From assembly GCA_031376425.1 (NCBI GenBank), contig JANMDR010000310.1, positions 1-5,358 on the forward strand: a stretch of DNA of 5,358 nucleotides. The letters are read 5' to 3'. Below are positions 1 through 5,358 of the stretch, piece by piece; the first letter of the stretch is position 1; each line of letters starts with the position of its first letter. Source of the DNA: JANMDR01 sp031376425 (GTDB taxonomy: Bacteria; Pseudomonadota; Gammaproteobacteria; Burkholderiales; Usitatibacteraceae). A program made the translations under genes and the position numbers. The notes beneath the pieces were generated by a model. The model was not told where the DNA came from. It saw nothing but the letters and a program-made list of their open reading frames with translations, and did no database searches.

Positions 1-421
1 TGTAGTTTTGCATGAAACCTGCCGGGCGCAGGATGGTGTAAGGGATACCGGTAGCGATAAGCAAATCATCAATTTGGCCTTGCAGTTTAGGTAAGGCAAA
101 CAGGCTTTGTGCATCAGCGCCCGCACCGCTGGAACGGACGATGTGCTTCACGCCGGCTTGCTTTGCGGCGGTAGCGGCATTGTTAGCCAGCTCTAGTTTA
201 TTTTCAACCAGTGGGAGTAGCAAAAATAAGGTGTCAATGCCGGTGAAAGCGCGGGTGAGGGCGGCTACATCATTAAAGTCGGCCACGCGAGTTTCGACAC
301 TTGTGTCGTCACCTGCTTTACTACGCATTACGGCAAAGTTAGCGTTTGCTGCTTTTAGGGTTGCAACTAAAGGTGTGCCGATATTGCCTGTGGCGCCGGT
401 TACTAGAATTTTATTGCTCAT
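1..421 (-). CDS. NmrA/SDR-type NAD(P)-binding oxidoreductase, N-terminal part (runs off left edge)
   Basis: Translating the minus strand from the ATG at 421-419 gives 140 uninterrupted residues that continue past the window edge, so the C-terminal half is missing. The start is MSNKILVTGATGNIG, with the Rossmann dinucleotide-binding motif GATGNIG at residues 9-15 after a beta strand. An acidic VADFND (46-51) follows the second strand region, then IDTLFLLLP (62-70), VKHIVRSSGAGAD (91-103) and IPYTILRPAGFMQNY (126-140). This order is typical of atypical SDR proteins of the NmrA/QorB (YtfG) group, which bind NAD(P)H and reduce quinones or act as redox sensors. The exact substrate cannot be told. 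A good Shine-Dalgarno AGGAG (minus strand, 433-429) sits 7 nt before the ATG and supports this start. The gene diverges from a LysR regulator that probably controls it. Family assignment is strong; the specific function is inference. Confidence 0.88.
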   Translation of the reverse strand, partial: MSNKILVTGATGNIGTPLVATLKAANANFAVMRSKAGDDTSVETRVADFNDVAALTRAFTGIDTLFLLLPLVENKLELANNAATAAKQAGVKHIVRSSGAGADAQSLFALPKLQGQIDDLLIATGIPYTILRPAGFMQNY

Positions 422-440
422 GGTGATTCTCCTGTTGGGA

Positions 441-469
441 TTGAAAATGCGTTGAAAATTAGTTGAAAA
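441..469. repeat. Three TTGAAAA direct repeats phased at 11 bp
   Basis: TTGAAAA occurs at 441-447, 452-458 and 463-469, a period of exactly 11 bp, about one helical turn. On the minus strand the units read TTTTCAA. They lie 20-48 bp upstream of the oxidoreductase start codon and just upstream of its ribosome binding site. They could be a multi-site operator bound on one face of the helix, phased A-tracts that bend DNA, or part of the 5' untranslated leader. The repeat is plain in the sequence; the role is inference. Confidence 0.6.
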
Positions 470-542
470 CAATCTGATTGAATTACGGATGTGATGAAAG
501 CGATTTTGCGCTTTATCTATCCCAACAAAAAGCGGTATAGTG

Positions 543-557
543 TTGTTTCACTTACAA
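543..557. promoter_or_regulatory. Candidate LysR-type operator (TTGT-N7-ACAA dyad)
   Basis: The 15-bp element TTGTTTCACTTACAA has 4-bp inverted arms TTGT/ACAA separated by 7 bp and contains the T-N11-A pattern (T544, A556) expected of LysR-family binding sites. It lies in the divergent intergenic region, 39 bp before the regulator's ATG and about 120 bp from the oxidoreductase start. A regulator bound here could repress its own gene and activate the divergent one. The motif is short and AT-rich, so a chance match is possible. Confidence 0.4.
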
Positions 558-596
558 TAATTTATTGCTAATAACTTTTTGATCGATTGGCGGCAT

Positions 597-1538
597 ATGG
601 AACATTTGCGCGGCACTTTAGCTTTTATTACAGCAGCACGCGAGGGTAGCTTTTCTCGTGCCGCACGCGTGCTGGCGCTTTCACCCCAAGCGGTGGCGGC
701 GAGTATTGCGCGCCTTGAAGTGGCACTGGATGCGCGGCTTTTTAATCGCACTACGCGCTCCATTGCCTTAACTGAGGAAGGCCAAGCGTTTTTAGCGCGG
801 GCTGAAATTGGTTTGGCAGCGCTGGAGGATGCAGCTCAGTCTATTCGCGATAAAACCCTTGCACCCGCAGGTGTGGTGCGGGTAACCACGGGGGCTGCAT
901 TTGGGCGACGTTATGTGTTGCCCCATTTAACAAGCTTCACCAAGCAGTTTCCAGATGTGCGCTTAGAAATTTCAATGGATGATCGCAAAGTAGATTTAGT
1001 GCGCGATGGTTTTGATATGGCGATTCGCGGTGGCACGATTGCGGATTCATCTTTGGTGTCGCGCCGCGTGTGTGCGCTAGAAACCATTTGCGTGGCAAGC
1101 CCTGCTTATTTGCGCAAATATGGCGTGCCCCAAACACCGGATGATTTACATGCGCACCGCATTATTTCGTTACGCTTTACATCGGGCGCCACGGCACCGT
1201 GGGAATTTAAAGTGAAAGGTCGCGCCGCCAACTTTGAGCCACGTTCGCCAGCGCTCACGCTATCAGATACCGAAGCCGTGGGCGACGCCGCCGTAATGGG
1301 CTTAGGCATTACCCGCGTATCCACCCACTTTGCGTGGAACCATTTGCAAAGCGGCAAACTTAAAGTTTTGCTGCTGCCTTTCAATAACCCTGGCGGGCGC
1401 GAAATGGTGATTCACTATCCGCACCGCAATTTTGTTGCACCGCGTGTGCGGGCGTTTGTTGAGTTTTTGCTTGAGATATTTAAGGCAGAAAAATCATTAC
1501 ATGTGAGTGTGGGGGATTTGCGGGATTATGTAGCTTAA
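597..1538 (+). CDS. LysR-type transcriptional regulator
   Basis: This is a complete 313-residue LysR-family regulator, within the usual 290-330 range. The N-terminal winged helix-turn-helix spans about residues 1-62: the helix-turn-helix core is SFSRAARVLALSPQAVAASI (18-37), followed by the wing RLFNRTTRSIALTEEGQAF (47-65). A linker helix follows, and the effector-binding domain runs from about residue 91 to 292. It includes the hallmark FDMAIRGG (139-146) and the closing block HYPHRNFVAPRVRAFVEFLLE (273-293). I chose the ATG at 597 because the DNA-binding helix then begins at the usual place. The frame also has an upstream TTG at 579 that would add six residues (MIDWRH), which is less likely. 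No strong ribosome binding site is seen. The gene diverges from an NmrA-type oxidoreductase, and regulators of this kind often control the gene facing them. The effector is unknown. Confidence 0.95.
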   Translation: MEHLRGTLAFITAAREGSFSRAARVLALSPQAVAASIARLEVALDARLFNRTTRSIALTEEGQAFLARAEIGLAALEDAAQSIRDKTLAPAGVVRVTTGAAFGRRYVLPHLTSFTKQFPDVRLEISMDDRKVDLVRDGFDMAIRGGTIADSSLVSRRVCALETICVASPAYLRKYGVPQTPDDLHAHRIISLRFTSGATAPWEFKVKGRAANFEPRSPALTLSDTEAVGDAAVMGLGITRVSTHFAWNHLQSGKLKVLLLPFNNPGGREMVIHYPHRNFVAPRVRAFVEFLLEIFKAEKSLHVSVGDLRDYVA

Positions 1539-1580
1539 GGTCGGCTAACGGACCCTACACCGTAGCAACTGGGCACAGCA

Positions 1581-1589
1581 TGATATGAT
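1581..1589 (+). promoter_or_regulatory. Extended -10 promoter element of the toxin-antitoxin operon
   Basis: TGATATGAT contains TATGAT (1584-1589; 5 of 6 matches to TATAAT) preceded by TG one base upstream, the extended -10 pattern. No good -35 hexamer is found 16-18 bp upstream, which an extended -10 can tolerate. Transcription would start near 1596, about 24 nt before the antitoxin ATG. The element abuts and partly overlaps the palindrome at 1588-1604, which fits repression by blocking polymerase. Confidence 0.5.
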
Positions 1590-1604
1590 TTAATCCTATT
1601 AAAT
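1588..1604. promoter_or_regulatory. Palindromic operator candidate for ParD/ParE autoregulation
   Basis: ATTTAAT-CCT-ATTAAAT is a perfect 7-bp inverted repeat with a 3-bp centre. It overlaps the end of the -10 and the likely transcription start. A second self-complementary decamer, TTAAATTTAA (1599-1608), overlaps its right half. Ribbon-helix-helix antitoxins of the ParD family normally bind such AT-rich palindromes at their own promoters, alone or with the toxin. Position and symmetry support this role; binding is inferred. Confidence 0.55.
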
Positions 1605-1619
1605 TTAACGGGGTTAATC

Positions 1620-1895
1620 ATGCGCTCAACGCAGCAATTTAGCATTACCTTACCAAACGAACTGGCTGCTGTTGTAAAAGCAAAAGTGGCTGCAGGCGAA
1701 TATACAACCGAAAGTGAAATGATCCGTGATGGATTAAGAACACTTGTTGCGCGTGATCAAGCTGTAGAAAGTTGGTTACGAAAAGAGGTTTCACGCGCAT
1801 ACGACGGGCTAAGCGCGAATCCTAAAAATATTGTGAACGCAGCTGATGTGCGAGCATCGCTAGCGGCCGCGCATAAATCTGCGAAACAAAAATAG
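1620..1895 (+). CDS. parD: ParD-family ribbon-helix-helix antitoxin
   Basis: This 91-residue protein has the ParD layout. The N-terminal beta strand QQFSITLP (5-12) is followed by helix 1 (about 13-25, NELAAVVKAKVAA). A turn AGEYTTES (25-32) leads into helix 2 EMIRDGLRTLVARD (33-46). The C-terminal tail (47-91) contains SWLRKEVSRAYDGL and ADVRASLAAAH, which in this family wraps around and neutralises the ParE toxin. The N-terminal part dimerises and binds operator DNA. It should neutralise the toxin encoded immediately downstream and repress the operon. The ATG is preceded by a modest GGGG purine run (1610-1613), and the stop codon abuts the toxin ATG (TAG-ATG), indicating translational coupling. 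An extended -10 and a palindrome sit directly upstream. The family call is strong; the symbol is by family, not by orthology to a named locus. Confidence 0.9.
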   Translation: MRSTQQFSITLPNELAAVVKAKVAAGEYTTESEMIRDGLRTLVARDQAVESWLRKEVSRAYDGLSANPKNIVNAADVRASLAAAHKSAKQK

Positions 1896-2213
1896 ATGAG
1901 TTCTTTGGTGCTTGTTTTTACACCTGAAGCTAATGAACAACTCGTAGCCCTTTACGATTATATTGCCAAAGCGGCGTCACCTGATATCGCTCAAAATTTT
2001 ACTGAAGCTATCGTTGCGCATTGCGAAAAACTCCTAAATTTTGCTGAAATTGGTGTGCGTAGAGACGACATACGCCCTAATCTACGGATCACTCATTTTC
2101 GAAGCCGCACCGTTATTGCGTTTACCGTCACCGAAAAACAAGTGGCAATTATTGGCGTGTTCTACGGTGGACAAAGCTACGAAGCAGCTCTCCTACTAAA
2201 TCCATACGAGTAA
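1896..2213 (+). CDS. parE: RelE/ParE-family toxin
   Basis: The 105-residue product matches the RelE/ParE fold in size and layout. An opening strand LVLVFTPEA (4-12) is followed by helix QLVALYDYIA (15-24) and a second helix DIAQNFTEAIVAHCEKLLNF (30-49). Then come RRDDIRPNLRITHF (55-68), SRTVIAFTV (70-78) and the closing strand VAIIGVFYGGQSYEA (83-97). FTPEA, LYDYIA and the late basic/aromatic strands are typical of ParE toxins, which poison DNA gyrase. RelE relatives instead cleave mRNA on the ribosome, and the target here cannot be settled by eye. The frame is intact with no sign of inactivation. It begins at the base after the antitoxin stop, and its own stop lies 3 bp before the aldo/keto reductase ATG. 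The upstream antitoxin is the obvious neutralising partner. Confidence 0.9.
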   Translation: MSSLVLVFTPEANEQLVALYDYIAKAASPDIAQNFTEAIVAHCEKLLNFAEIGVRRDDIRPNLRITHFRSRTVIAFTVTEKQVAIIGVFYGGQSYEAALLLNPYE

Positions 2214-2216
2214 ACC

Positions 2217-3209
2217 ATGTACGCACCCACCCCATCCCGTTACGACTCCATGCAATACCGCCGTGTTGGCCGTTCTGGCTTGCTCTTGCCTGCAATTTCC
2301 TTGGGGCTGTGGCATAACTTTGGAGCGGTGGACAATTTAGAAAGCTGCCGCGCGATGTTGCGCCGTGCGTTTGATTTTGGCATTACCCATTTTGATTTAG
2401 CCAATAATTACGGGCCACCAGCAGGCAGTGCGGAGGCAAACTTTGGGCGCTTATTTGCGGAAGATTTTTTGCCGCATCGCGATGAACTAGTGATTTCAAC
2501 CAAAGCCGGTTATCGTATGTGGCCGGGGCCGTATGGCGAATGGGGTTCGCGTAAAAGTTTAATTTCAAGTTTGGATCAAAGCTTAAAACGCATGGGGCTA
2601 GATTATGTAGATATTTTTTATTCGCACCGCTTTGATCCCAACACACCATTAGAAGAAACCATGGGTGCACTAGATTATGCGGTGCGTAGCGGGCGGACAA
2701 TGTATGTCGGGATTTCCAGCTACGGGGTCGAGCATACCCGCGAAGCCGCCGGTATTTTGCGAACCTTGGGCACCCCCTGTGTAATTCATCAACCCGTTTT
2801 TAATATGTTTAATCGCTGGGTAGAACATGAGGGGCTATTGCATGCGTTGGAAGAAGAAGGCATGGGCTGTATTCCATTTTCACCATTAGCGCAGGGTTTA
2901 CTTACGGATAAATATTTACGCGGCATACCCGCTGATTCACGCGCCGCAAGCGCACATGGGTTTTTGCAAGCCGACGAAGTTTCGGCTGAAAAAATAGCGC
3001 AAATTGTGCGGCTAAACGAGATGGCAAAACAACGCGGCCAAACCTTGGCACAAATGGCGCTAGCATGGGTGCTGCGGCACAAACAAACCACCAGTGTGCT
3101 AATTGGTGCCAGTAAAGTAAGCCAGATTGAAGATGCGGTGGGGTTGTTGGCGAACCCTAATTTTAGTTCAGAGGAGTTGGCGACGATTGACGCGGTGTTG
3201 GTGGGATGA
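2217..3209 (+). CDS. yghZ: YghZ-like aldo/keto reductase (L-glyceraldehyde 3-phosphate reductase family)
   Basis: This 330-residue TIM-barrel aldo/keto reductase closely resembles E. coli YghZ (GpR, AKR14 family) as I recall it. Shared blocks include LPAISLGLWHNFG (24-36), ITHFDLANNYGPP (56-68), STKAGYRMWPGPYG (94-107), SLDQSLKRMGLDYVDIFYSHR (118-138) and SVLIGASK (293-300). The catalytic tetrad is D60, Y65, K96 and H137. Cofactor-binding segments include GISS (165-168), HQPVFN (191-196) and SPLAQGLL (222-229). The family reduces aldehydes such as L-glyceraldehyde 3-phosphate and methylglyoxal with NADPH in the cytoplasm. It is slightly shorter than the E. coli protein (346 residues as recalled), mainly at the loop near residue 245 and the C-terminal tail. 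The start at 2217 keeps the family's N-terminal extension before MQYR; M12 is an internal alternative. The ribosome binding site is weak, and the 3-bp gap after the toxin suggests translational coupling. Confidence 0.9.
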   Translation: MYAPTPSRYDSMQYRRVGRSGLLLPAISLGLWHNFGAVDNLESCRAMLRRAFDFGITHFDLANNYGPPAGSAEANFGRLFAEDFLPHRDELVISTKAGYRMWPGPYGEWGSRKSLISSLDQSLKRMGLDYVDIFYSHRFDPNTPLEETMGALDYAVRSGRTMYVGISSYGVEHTREAAGILRTLGTPCVIHQPVFNMFNRWVEHEGLLHALEEEGMGCIPFSPLAQGLLTDKYLRGIPADSRAASAHGFLQADEVSAEKIAQIVRLNEMAKQRGQTLAQMALAWVLRHKQTTSVLIGASKVSQIEDAVGLLANPNFSSEELATIDAVLVG

Positions 3210-3222
3210 TTCTGCTTTGAGA

Positions 3223-3250
3223 TTAACCTTAATTGCTAAACGCTTATATT
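3223..3250 (+). promoter_or_regulatory. Candidate sigma-70 promoter for the M48 protease gene
   Basis: TTAACC (3223-3228, 4 of 6 to TTGACA) and TATATT (3245-3250, 5 of 6 to TATAAT) are separated by 16 bp. Initiation about 7 nt downstream, near 3257, would leave a leader of only some 7 nt before the ATG at 3264. That fits the absence of a Shine-Dalgarno sequence there, and the mRNA could be nearly leaderless. Chance matches in AT-rich DNA remain possible. Confidence 0.35.
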
Positions 3251-3263
3251 TGCCCCTTGCCCA

Positions 3264-4511
3264 ATGCTAAAAAACACTTCGAATCACGACGGTTCGCATC
3301 AAACCAAACTGCAGTCCATACAGACCTCGATTGGTAATAAACTAACCGACGCACTTTATTCGGAAATTGCGACAAACAAAGGTGACGTGCGTGCTACTGG
3401 GTCAAATACGCCATGGTCACTATGGCTGGCATTCGCGCTTGCACTTTGTGTTTATGTTTTGGGTGCAAGCTTTTTTATTGCCGGTGTAATAATTCTTGTG
3501 CCACCGTGGCAAAACTGGTTGGTCATTGTGTGCGGGGTTATTTTGCTTTTGTTGGGCACATTGGCACGCCCGCATTTTACGCCCGAACCTGATTACCTTC
3601 TTAGTCCTGCTGATTATCCTGCGCTTCATGCCCTGTGCGCGCAAATTGCCACAAAACTCAATTCGCCTAAGCTACACGGTATCGCGATTAGCGCTGAATT
3701 CAGTGCCAATTACCGTAATGCAGGGTGGCGTGGCCAGCGTTTTATTGAGCTCGGTGCACCTTATATGGCGATGCTGACACATGAAGAACGCGTGGCGGTG
3801 ATTGCGCATGAGCTATCGCACGGGGCAAATGAGGATGCACTCCGTTCACTATTTTTACGCAATGCCGTGGCAACGTTGGCAACGTGGGCGGATACGCTGG
3901 AACCCACGTCGATTGGCAGGTCTGGTGAACGTGTTGGGGGCGACGGCTTTGTTTCCTTAATAGCGATTCCAATTGAAATGATGATGTACCTGCTCGCAAA
4001 ACTATTGTTTGGCTTTGTGCATCTTTTTTACTTGCTAGTGCTGCGACAATCGCAGCGTGCTGAATATTATGCGGATCGTTTAGCGGCAAGTGTTTCGGGT
4101 GCTACACCGCTTATCACCGCGTTAAAAAAGACTTATTTTATTGATCTTGTGTACGGCGCATTAGGCTCGCACGCCTTACCACTCGAACGCGGCAAAACTC
4201 CTGAAGCCTATTCACTCGTAATTACCCGTGCGCTTGAAAAACACTATGCAATCAGGCTACCAAGTTTGGAAACGGAATCGCGTAGCAATAAATGGCGTGC
4301 CGATTCCACCCATCCACCAACAGCATTACGCGTAGACATGCTTAAACACCAACCACCATTTGTCAGCAGATTATTGTCTGATGATCACGAAGTTGCGCGC
4401 ATTAACGAAGAGTTTGATCGTTTGATCGCATCCAAAAAACGCGCAACCATGAATCAGGTGATCGAAGATATGGAATACCAGCGCGGTCATTTTTGGAAGG
4501 GCCGCGAATAA
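3264..4511 (+). CDS. M48-family membrane-associated zinc metallopeptidase
   Basis: The 415-residue protein carries the M48 zinc protease signature AHELSH (181-186). H182 and H186 are zinc ligands and E183 the catalytic glutamate. The third ligand is probably E267 in RAEYYADRLAA (265-275), the family's second conserved block. STHPPTALRVDML (348-360) matches the usual C-terminal HP block. Two hydrophobic membrane segments lie at about 51-79 and 83-101, before the catalytic part. A third hydrophobic stretch (about 229-262) falls between the zinc-binding blocks, as in HtpX-type proteases. The polar N-terminal 50 residues are unassigned. It probably degrades or processes membrane or envelope proteins, but it is not a clear HtpX orthologue, so no symbol is given. 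No ribosome binding site precedes the ATG at 3264; GTG at 3387 is an in-frame alternative just before the first membrane segment, also poorly supported. It converges on the small exported-protein gene. Confidence 0.88.
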   Translation: MLKNTSNHDGSHQTKLQSIQTSIGNKLTDALYSEIATNKGDVRATGSNTPWSLWLAFALALCVYVLGASFFIAGVIILVPPWQNWLVIVCGVILLLLGTLARPHFTPEPDYLLSPADYPALHALCAQIATKLNSPKLHGIAISAEFSANYRNAGWRGQRFIELGAPYMAMLTHEERVAVIAHELSHGANEDALRSLFLRNAVATLATWADTLEPTSIGRSGERVGGDGFVSLIAIPIEMMMYLLAKLLFGFVHLFYLLVLRQSQRAEYYADRLAASVSGATPLITALKKTYFIDLVYGALGSHALPLERGKTPEAYSLVITRALEKHYAIRLPSLETESRSNKWRADSTHPPTALRVDMLKHQPPFVSRLLSDDHEVARINEEFDRLIASKKRATMNQVIEDMEYQRGHFWKGRE

Positions 4512-4606
4512 GCCAGTTTACGCAGCGCTTATCTATTCATTTTAGAATTGCAGTATCTCCTTGCAGACACCTCATTTAAAGACATCTACAAGGCTCGAAA
4601 CTGTGC

Positions 4607-5092
4607 TTACGGAAACCGCTTCAACTTCAACAGTTTTGCTTGCAATGCTGCACCATCAGCTGCTTTGTTTTTGACGTCTTTGTAGTAAAGGCCAAGTATG
4701 CGTAGCTCAACAGATGTGGTGCCACGCACATAACGCACATTAGGGCTATCCAAATCACCTTGCCCCACCTGGTTTACCGCGCCATCAGGATCACCAGCGA
4801 CGGCAACGACTTTTCCTGCCAAGGGTTTACTGTCATATTTTGCATCCGCAACGCTGGCATAGGTAATGGTGTTGACATTCAATGAATATTCTTTGGATTT
4901 GTAGCTGCAGCTACGCATCACTATCGCACCTGCTGTCCGCTCGGTGCCAGGTTGGCCTTCCGCAAAAGTCGCGCCCAAGATAGCGGAAACTTCACTGGCT
5001 TTTAACGTACAAGCGTTCGGCGCAGCAGTTTGCGCTGCGCAAGGTAGCGCGATGGCAAAAAGCATTGCACCGAAATAAATAGTTTTTTGCAT
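4607..5092 (-). CDS. Small exported protein of unknown function
   Basis: This 161-residue protein starts with a Sec-type signal peptide: basic MQK, then hydrophobic IYFGAMLFAIALP, then the small-residue region CAAQT, with likely cleavage around residues 20-21. Cys18 is preceded by proline and does not form a convincing lipobox. The mature part opens with NACTLKASEVSAILGATF (27-44), a pattern seen in small secreted proteins in which a cysteine precedes a short helix ending in glycine. It contains C28 and C62 (RSCSY), which could form a disulfide in the periplasm. The middle has SLNVNTITYASVADAKYD (70-87), and the end has TSVELRILGLYY (126-137) and a basic LLKLKRF. I do not recognise a specific family or function. 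The start is well supported: AAGGAG (minus strand, 5107-5102) lies 9 nt before the ATG. It is transcribed towards the M48 gene, with no evident shared role. Confidence 0.82.
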   Translation of the reverse strand: MQKTIYFGAMLFAIALPCAAQTAAPNACTLKASEVSAILGATFAEGQPGTERTAGAIVMRSCSYKSKEYSLNVNTITYASVADAKYDSKPLAGKVVAVAGDPDGAVNQVGQGDLDSPNVRYVRGTTSVELRILGLYYKDVKNKAADGAALQAKLLKLKRFP

Positions 5093-5112
5093 GCTAGTTT
5101 TCTCCTTAAGAA

Positions 5113-5118
5113 ATTATA
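5113..5118 (-). promoter_or_regulatory. Perfect TATAAT upstream of the exported-protein gene
   Basis: On the minus strand TATAAT occurs at 5118-5113, the exact consensus -10. No matching -35 lies 16-18 bp upstream. A start site 7 nt downstream would fall near 5106, within the AAGGAG ribosome binding site (5107-5102), which would damage it. The hexamer may therefore be fortuitous, and the real promoter may lie further upstream, for example around TATTAT at 5142-5137. Confidence 0.25.
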
Positions 5119-5147
5119 CCGTGGTGACAGGTAGCGATAATATGCAT

Positions 5148-5160
5148 CTATATTTTATAG
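5148..5160. repeat. Short AT-rich dyad upstream of the exported-protein gene
   Basis: CTATA-TTT-TATAG is a perfect 5-bp inverted repeat with a 3-bp centre, 56 bp or more upstream of the minus-strand start at 5092. It could be an operator or just part of an AT-rich promoter region. It is too short and AT-rich to be sure of. Confidence 0.25.
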
Positions 5161-5204
5161 AAAAATGATTCTTTCGGCTCGAATTCGTATTTGAAACTAG
5201 GTGC

Positions 5205-5357
5205 TCATCTAATTGTGCTCGATTCACCGCTCCATTGGTCACGAATAGCGTAGATGACCGATTCCGTTTCTAAATCAAAAGTGCCATTACTTTCACCGTA
5301 CAAAATATGAAGCATCGTCATTCCAGCGAAGGCTGGAATGACGATGTTTATATAACA
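5205..5357 (-). pseudogene. Minus-strand reading-frame end of unknown identity, possibly a gene remnant
   Basis: Reading leftward from the right edge, one minus-strand frame stays open for 50 codons to a TGA at 5207-5205. The last 36 residues, from an ATG at 5315, read MLHILYGESNGTFDLETESV followed by IYAIRDQWSGESSTIR. The mixed polar and hydrophobic composition and varied codons look like genuine coding sequence. The upstream 14 codons are simply the REP-like palindrome in translation (IVIPAFAGMT). It may be the C-terminus of a gene entering from the right, a remnant left after the palindrome was inserted, or a small protein starting at 5315. No good ribosome binding site precedes that ATG. 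I recognise no family. The pseudogene type is provisional. Confidence 0.35.
5305..5353. repeat. REP-like palindrome (GTCATTCC...GGAATGAC type)
   Basis: CATCGTCATTCCAGC (5313-5327) and GCTGGAATGACGATG (5332-5346) are perfect 15-bp inverted arms around the loop GAAG. Pairing can extend through AA/TT and, with G5309 bulged, through ATAT/ATAT, to about 5305-5353. The core GTCATTCC-GCGAA-GC-GGAATGAC matches a class of short palindromic repeats dispersed in many proteobacterial genomes, often compared with REP elements. In either strand's transcript it forms a strong hairpin. The plus-strand flank TTTATATAA is only a weak U-tract, so a terminator role is possible but secondary. Confidence 0.8.
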
Positions 5358-5358
5358 C

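Noticed and set aside
49..60. GGTAGCGATAA shared between the left end (50-60) and 5130-5140
   Set aside because: An 11-bp match, one copy inside a coding region and the other intergenic, with no extension either side; probably coincidence.
141..455. Plus-strand open frame of about 104 codons at the left end
   Set aside because: It lies antisense to the well-supported NmrA-type oxidoreductase; its composition (serine/alanine/valine-rich, no domain) is that of a shadow frame.
434..526. GTTGGGA (434-440) and TCCCAAC (520-526), a 7-bp inverted pair across the intergenic region
   Set aside because: The copies are 79 bp apart, with no other symmetry between them; a 7-bp match at that distance is easily chance.
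1539..1565. Possible terminator hairpins after the LysR gene (GGTC...GACC and CTAC-ACC-GTAG)
   Set aside because: Stems of only 4 bp, with no following T-tract, are too weak to call a terminator.
3742..4089. Minus-strand frame of about 115 codons within the M48 gene
   Set aside because: It is antisense to the catalytic region of the protease, has no recognisable domain and no ribosome binding site; treated as a shadow.
4512..4606. Search for a bidirectional terminator between the convergent M48 and exported-protein genes
   Set aside because: No hairpin with a convincing stem and T-tract was found; only a short repeated TTGCAG was seen.

Overview
The window is ordinary-looking proteobacterial chromosome, most likely gamma- or betaproteobacterial. 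This rests on a LysR regulator facing an NmrA-type oxidoreductase, a close YghZ-type aldo/keto reductase, a ParD/ParE module, and a GTCATTCC-type dispersed palindrome. Base composition is moderate, with AT-rich intergenic regions. The genus cannot be fixed from sequence alone. Genes are densely packed and no gap without a recognisable gene exceeds 300 bases.

Left part (1-1538): the N-terminal 140 residues of an NAD(P)-binding NmrA/SDR-type oxidoreductase lie on the minus strand and run off the left edge. A complete LysR-type regulator (597-1538, plus strand) diverges from it. The 175-bp region between them holds a TTGT-N7-ACAA dyad that fits a LysR operator. It also holds three TTGAAAA repeats spaced exactly 11 bp apart just upstream of the oxidoreductase. 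The arrangement suggests the regulator controls both itself and the oxidoreductase.

Middle (1539-3209): an extended -10 overlaps a perfect 7-3-7 palindrome, followed by a ParD-family antitoxin, a RelE/ParE-family toxin and a YghZ-like aldo/keto reductase. The spacings are 0 and 3 bp, so the reductase is probably co-transcribed with the toxin-antitoxin pair. That places a housekeeping-type detoxification enzyme downstream of an autoregulated TA promoter.

Right part (3210-5358): an M48-family zinc metalloprotease with membrane segments (plus strand) converges on a small exported protein of unknown function (minus strand, 4607-5092). Their 95-bp gap shows no clear hairpin terminator. The last 250 bases hold an AT-rich dyad, a coding-like minus-strand reading-frame end (stop at 5205), and a REP-like palindrome with 15-bp perfect arms. 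The reading frame stays open through the palindrome to the edge.

No clearly new multi-gene system is visible. The most useful leads are the phased repeats, the TA-reductase operon with its operator, and the palindrome-associated reading frame at the right end.
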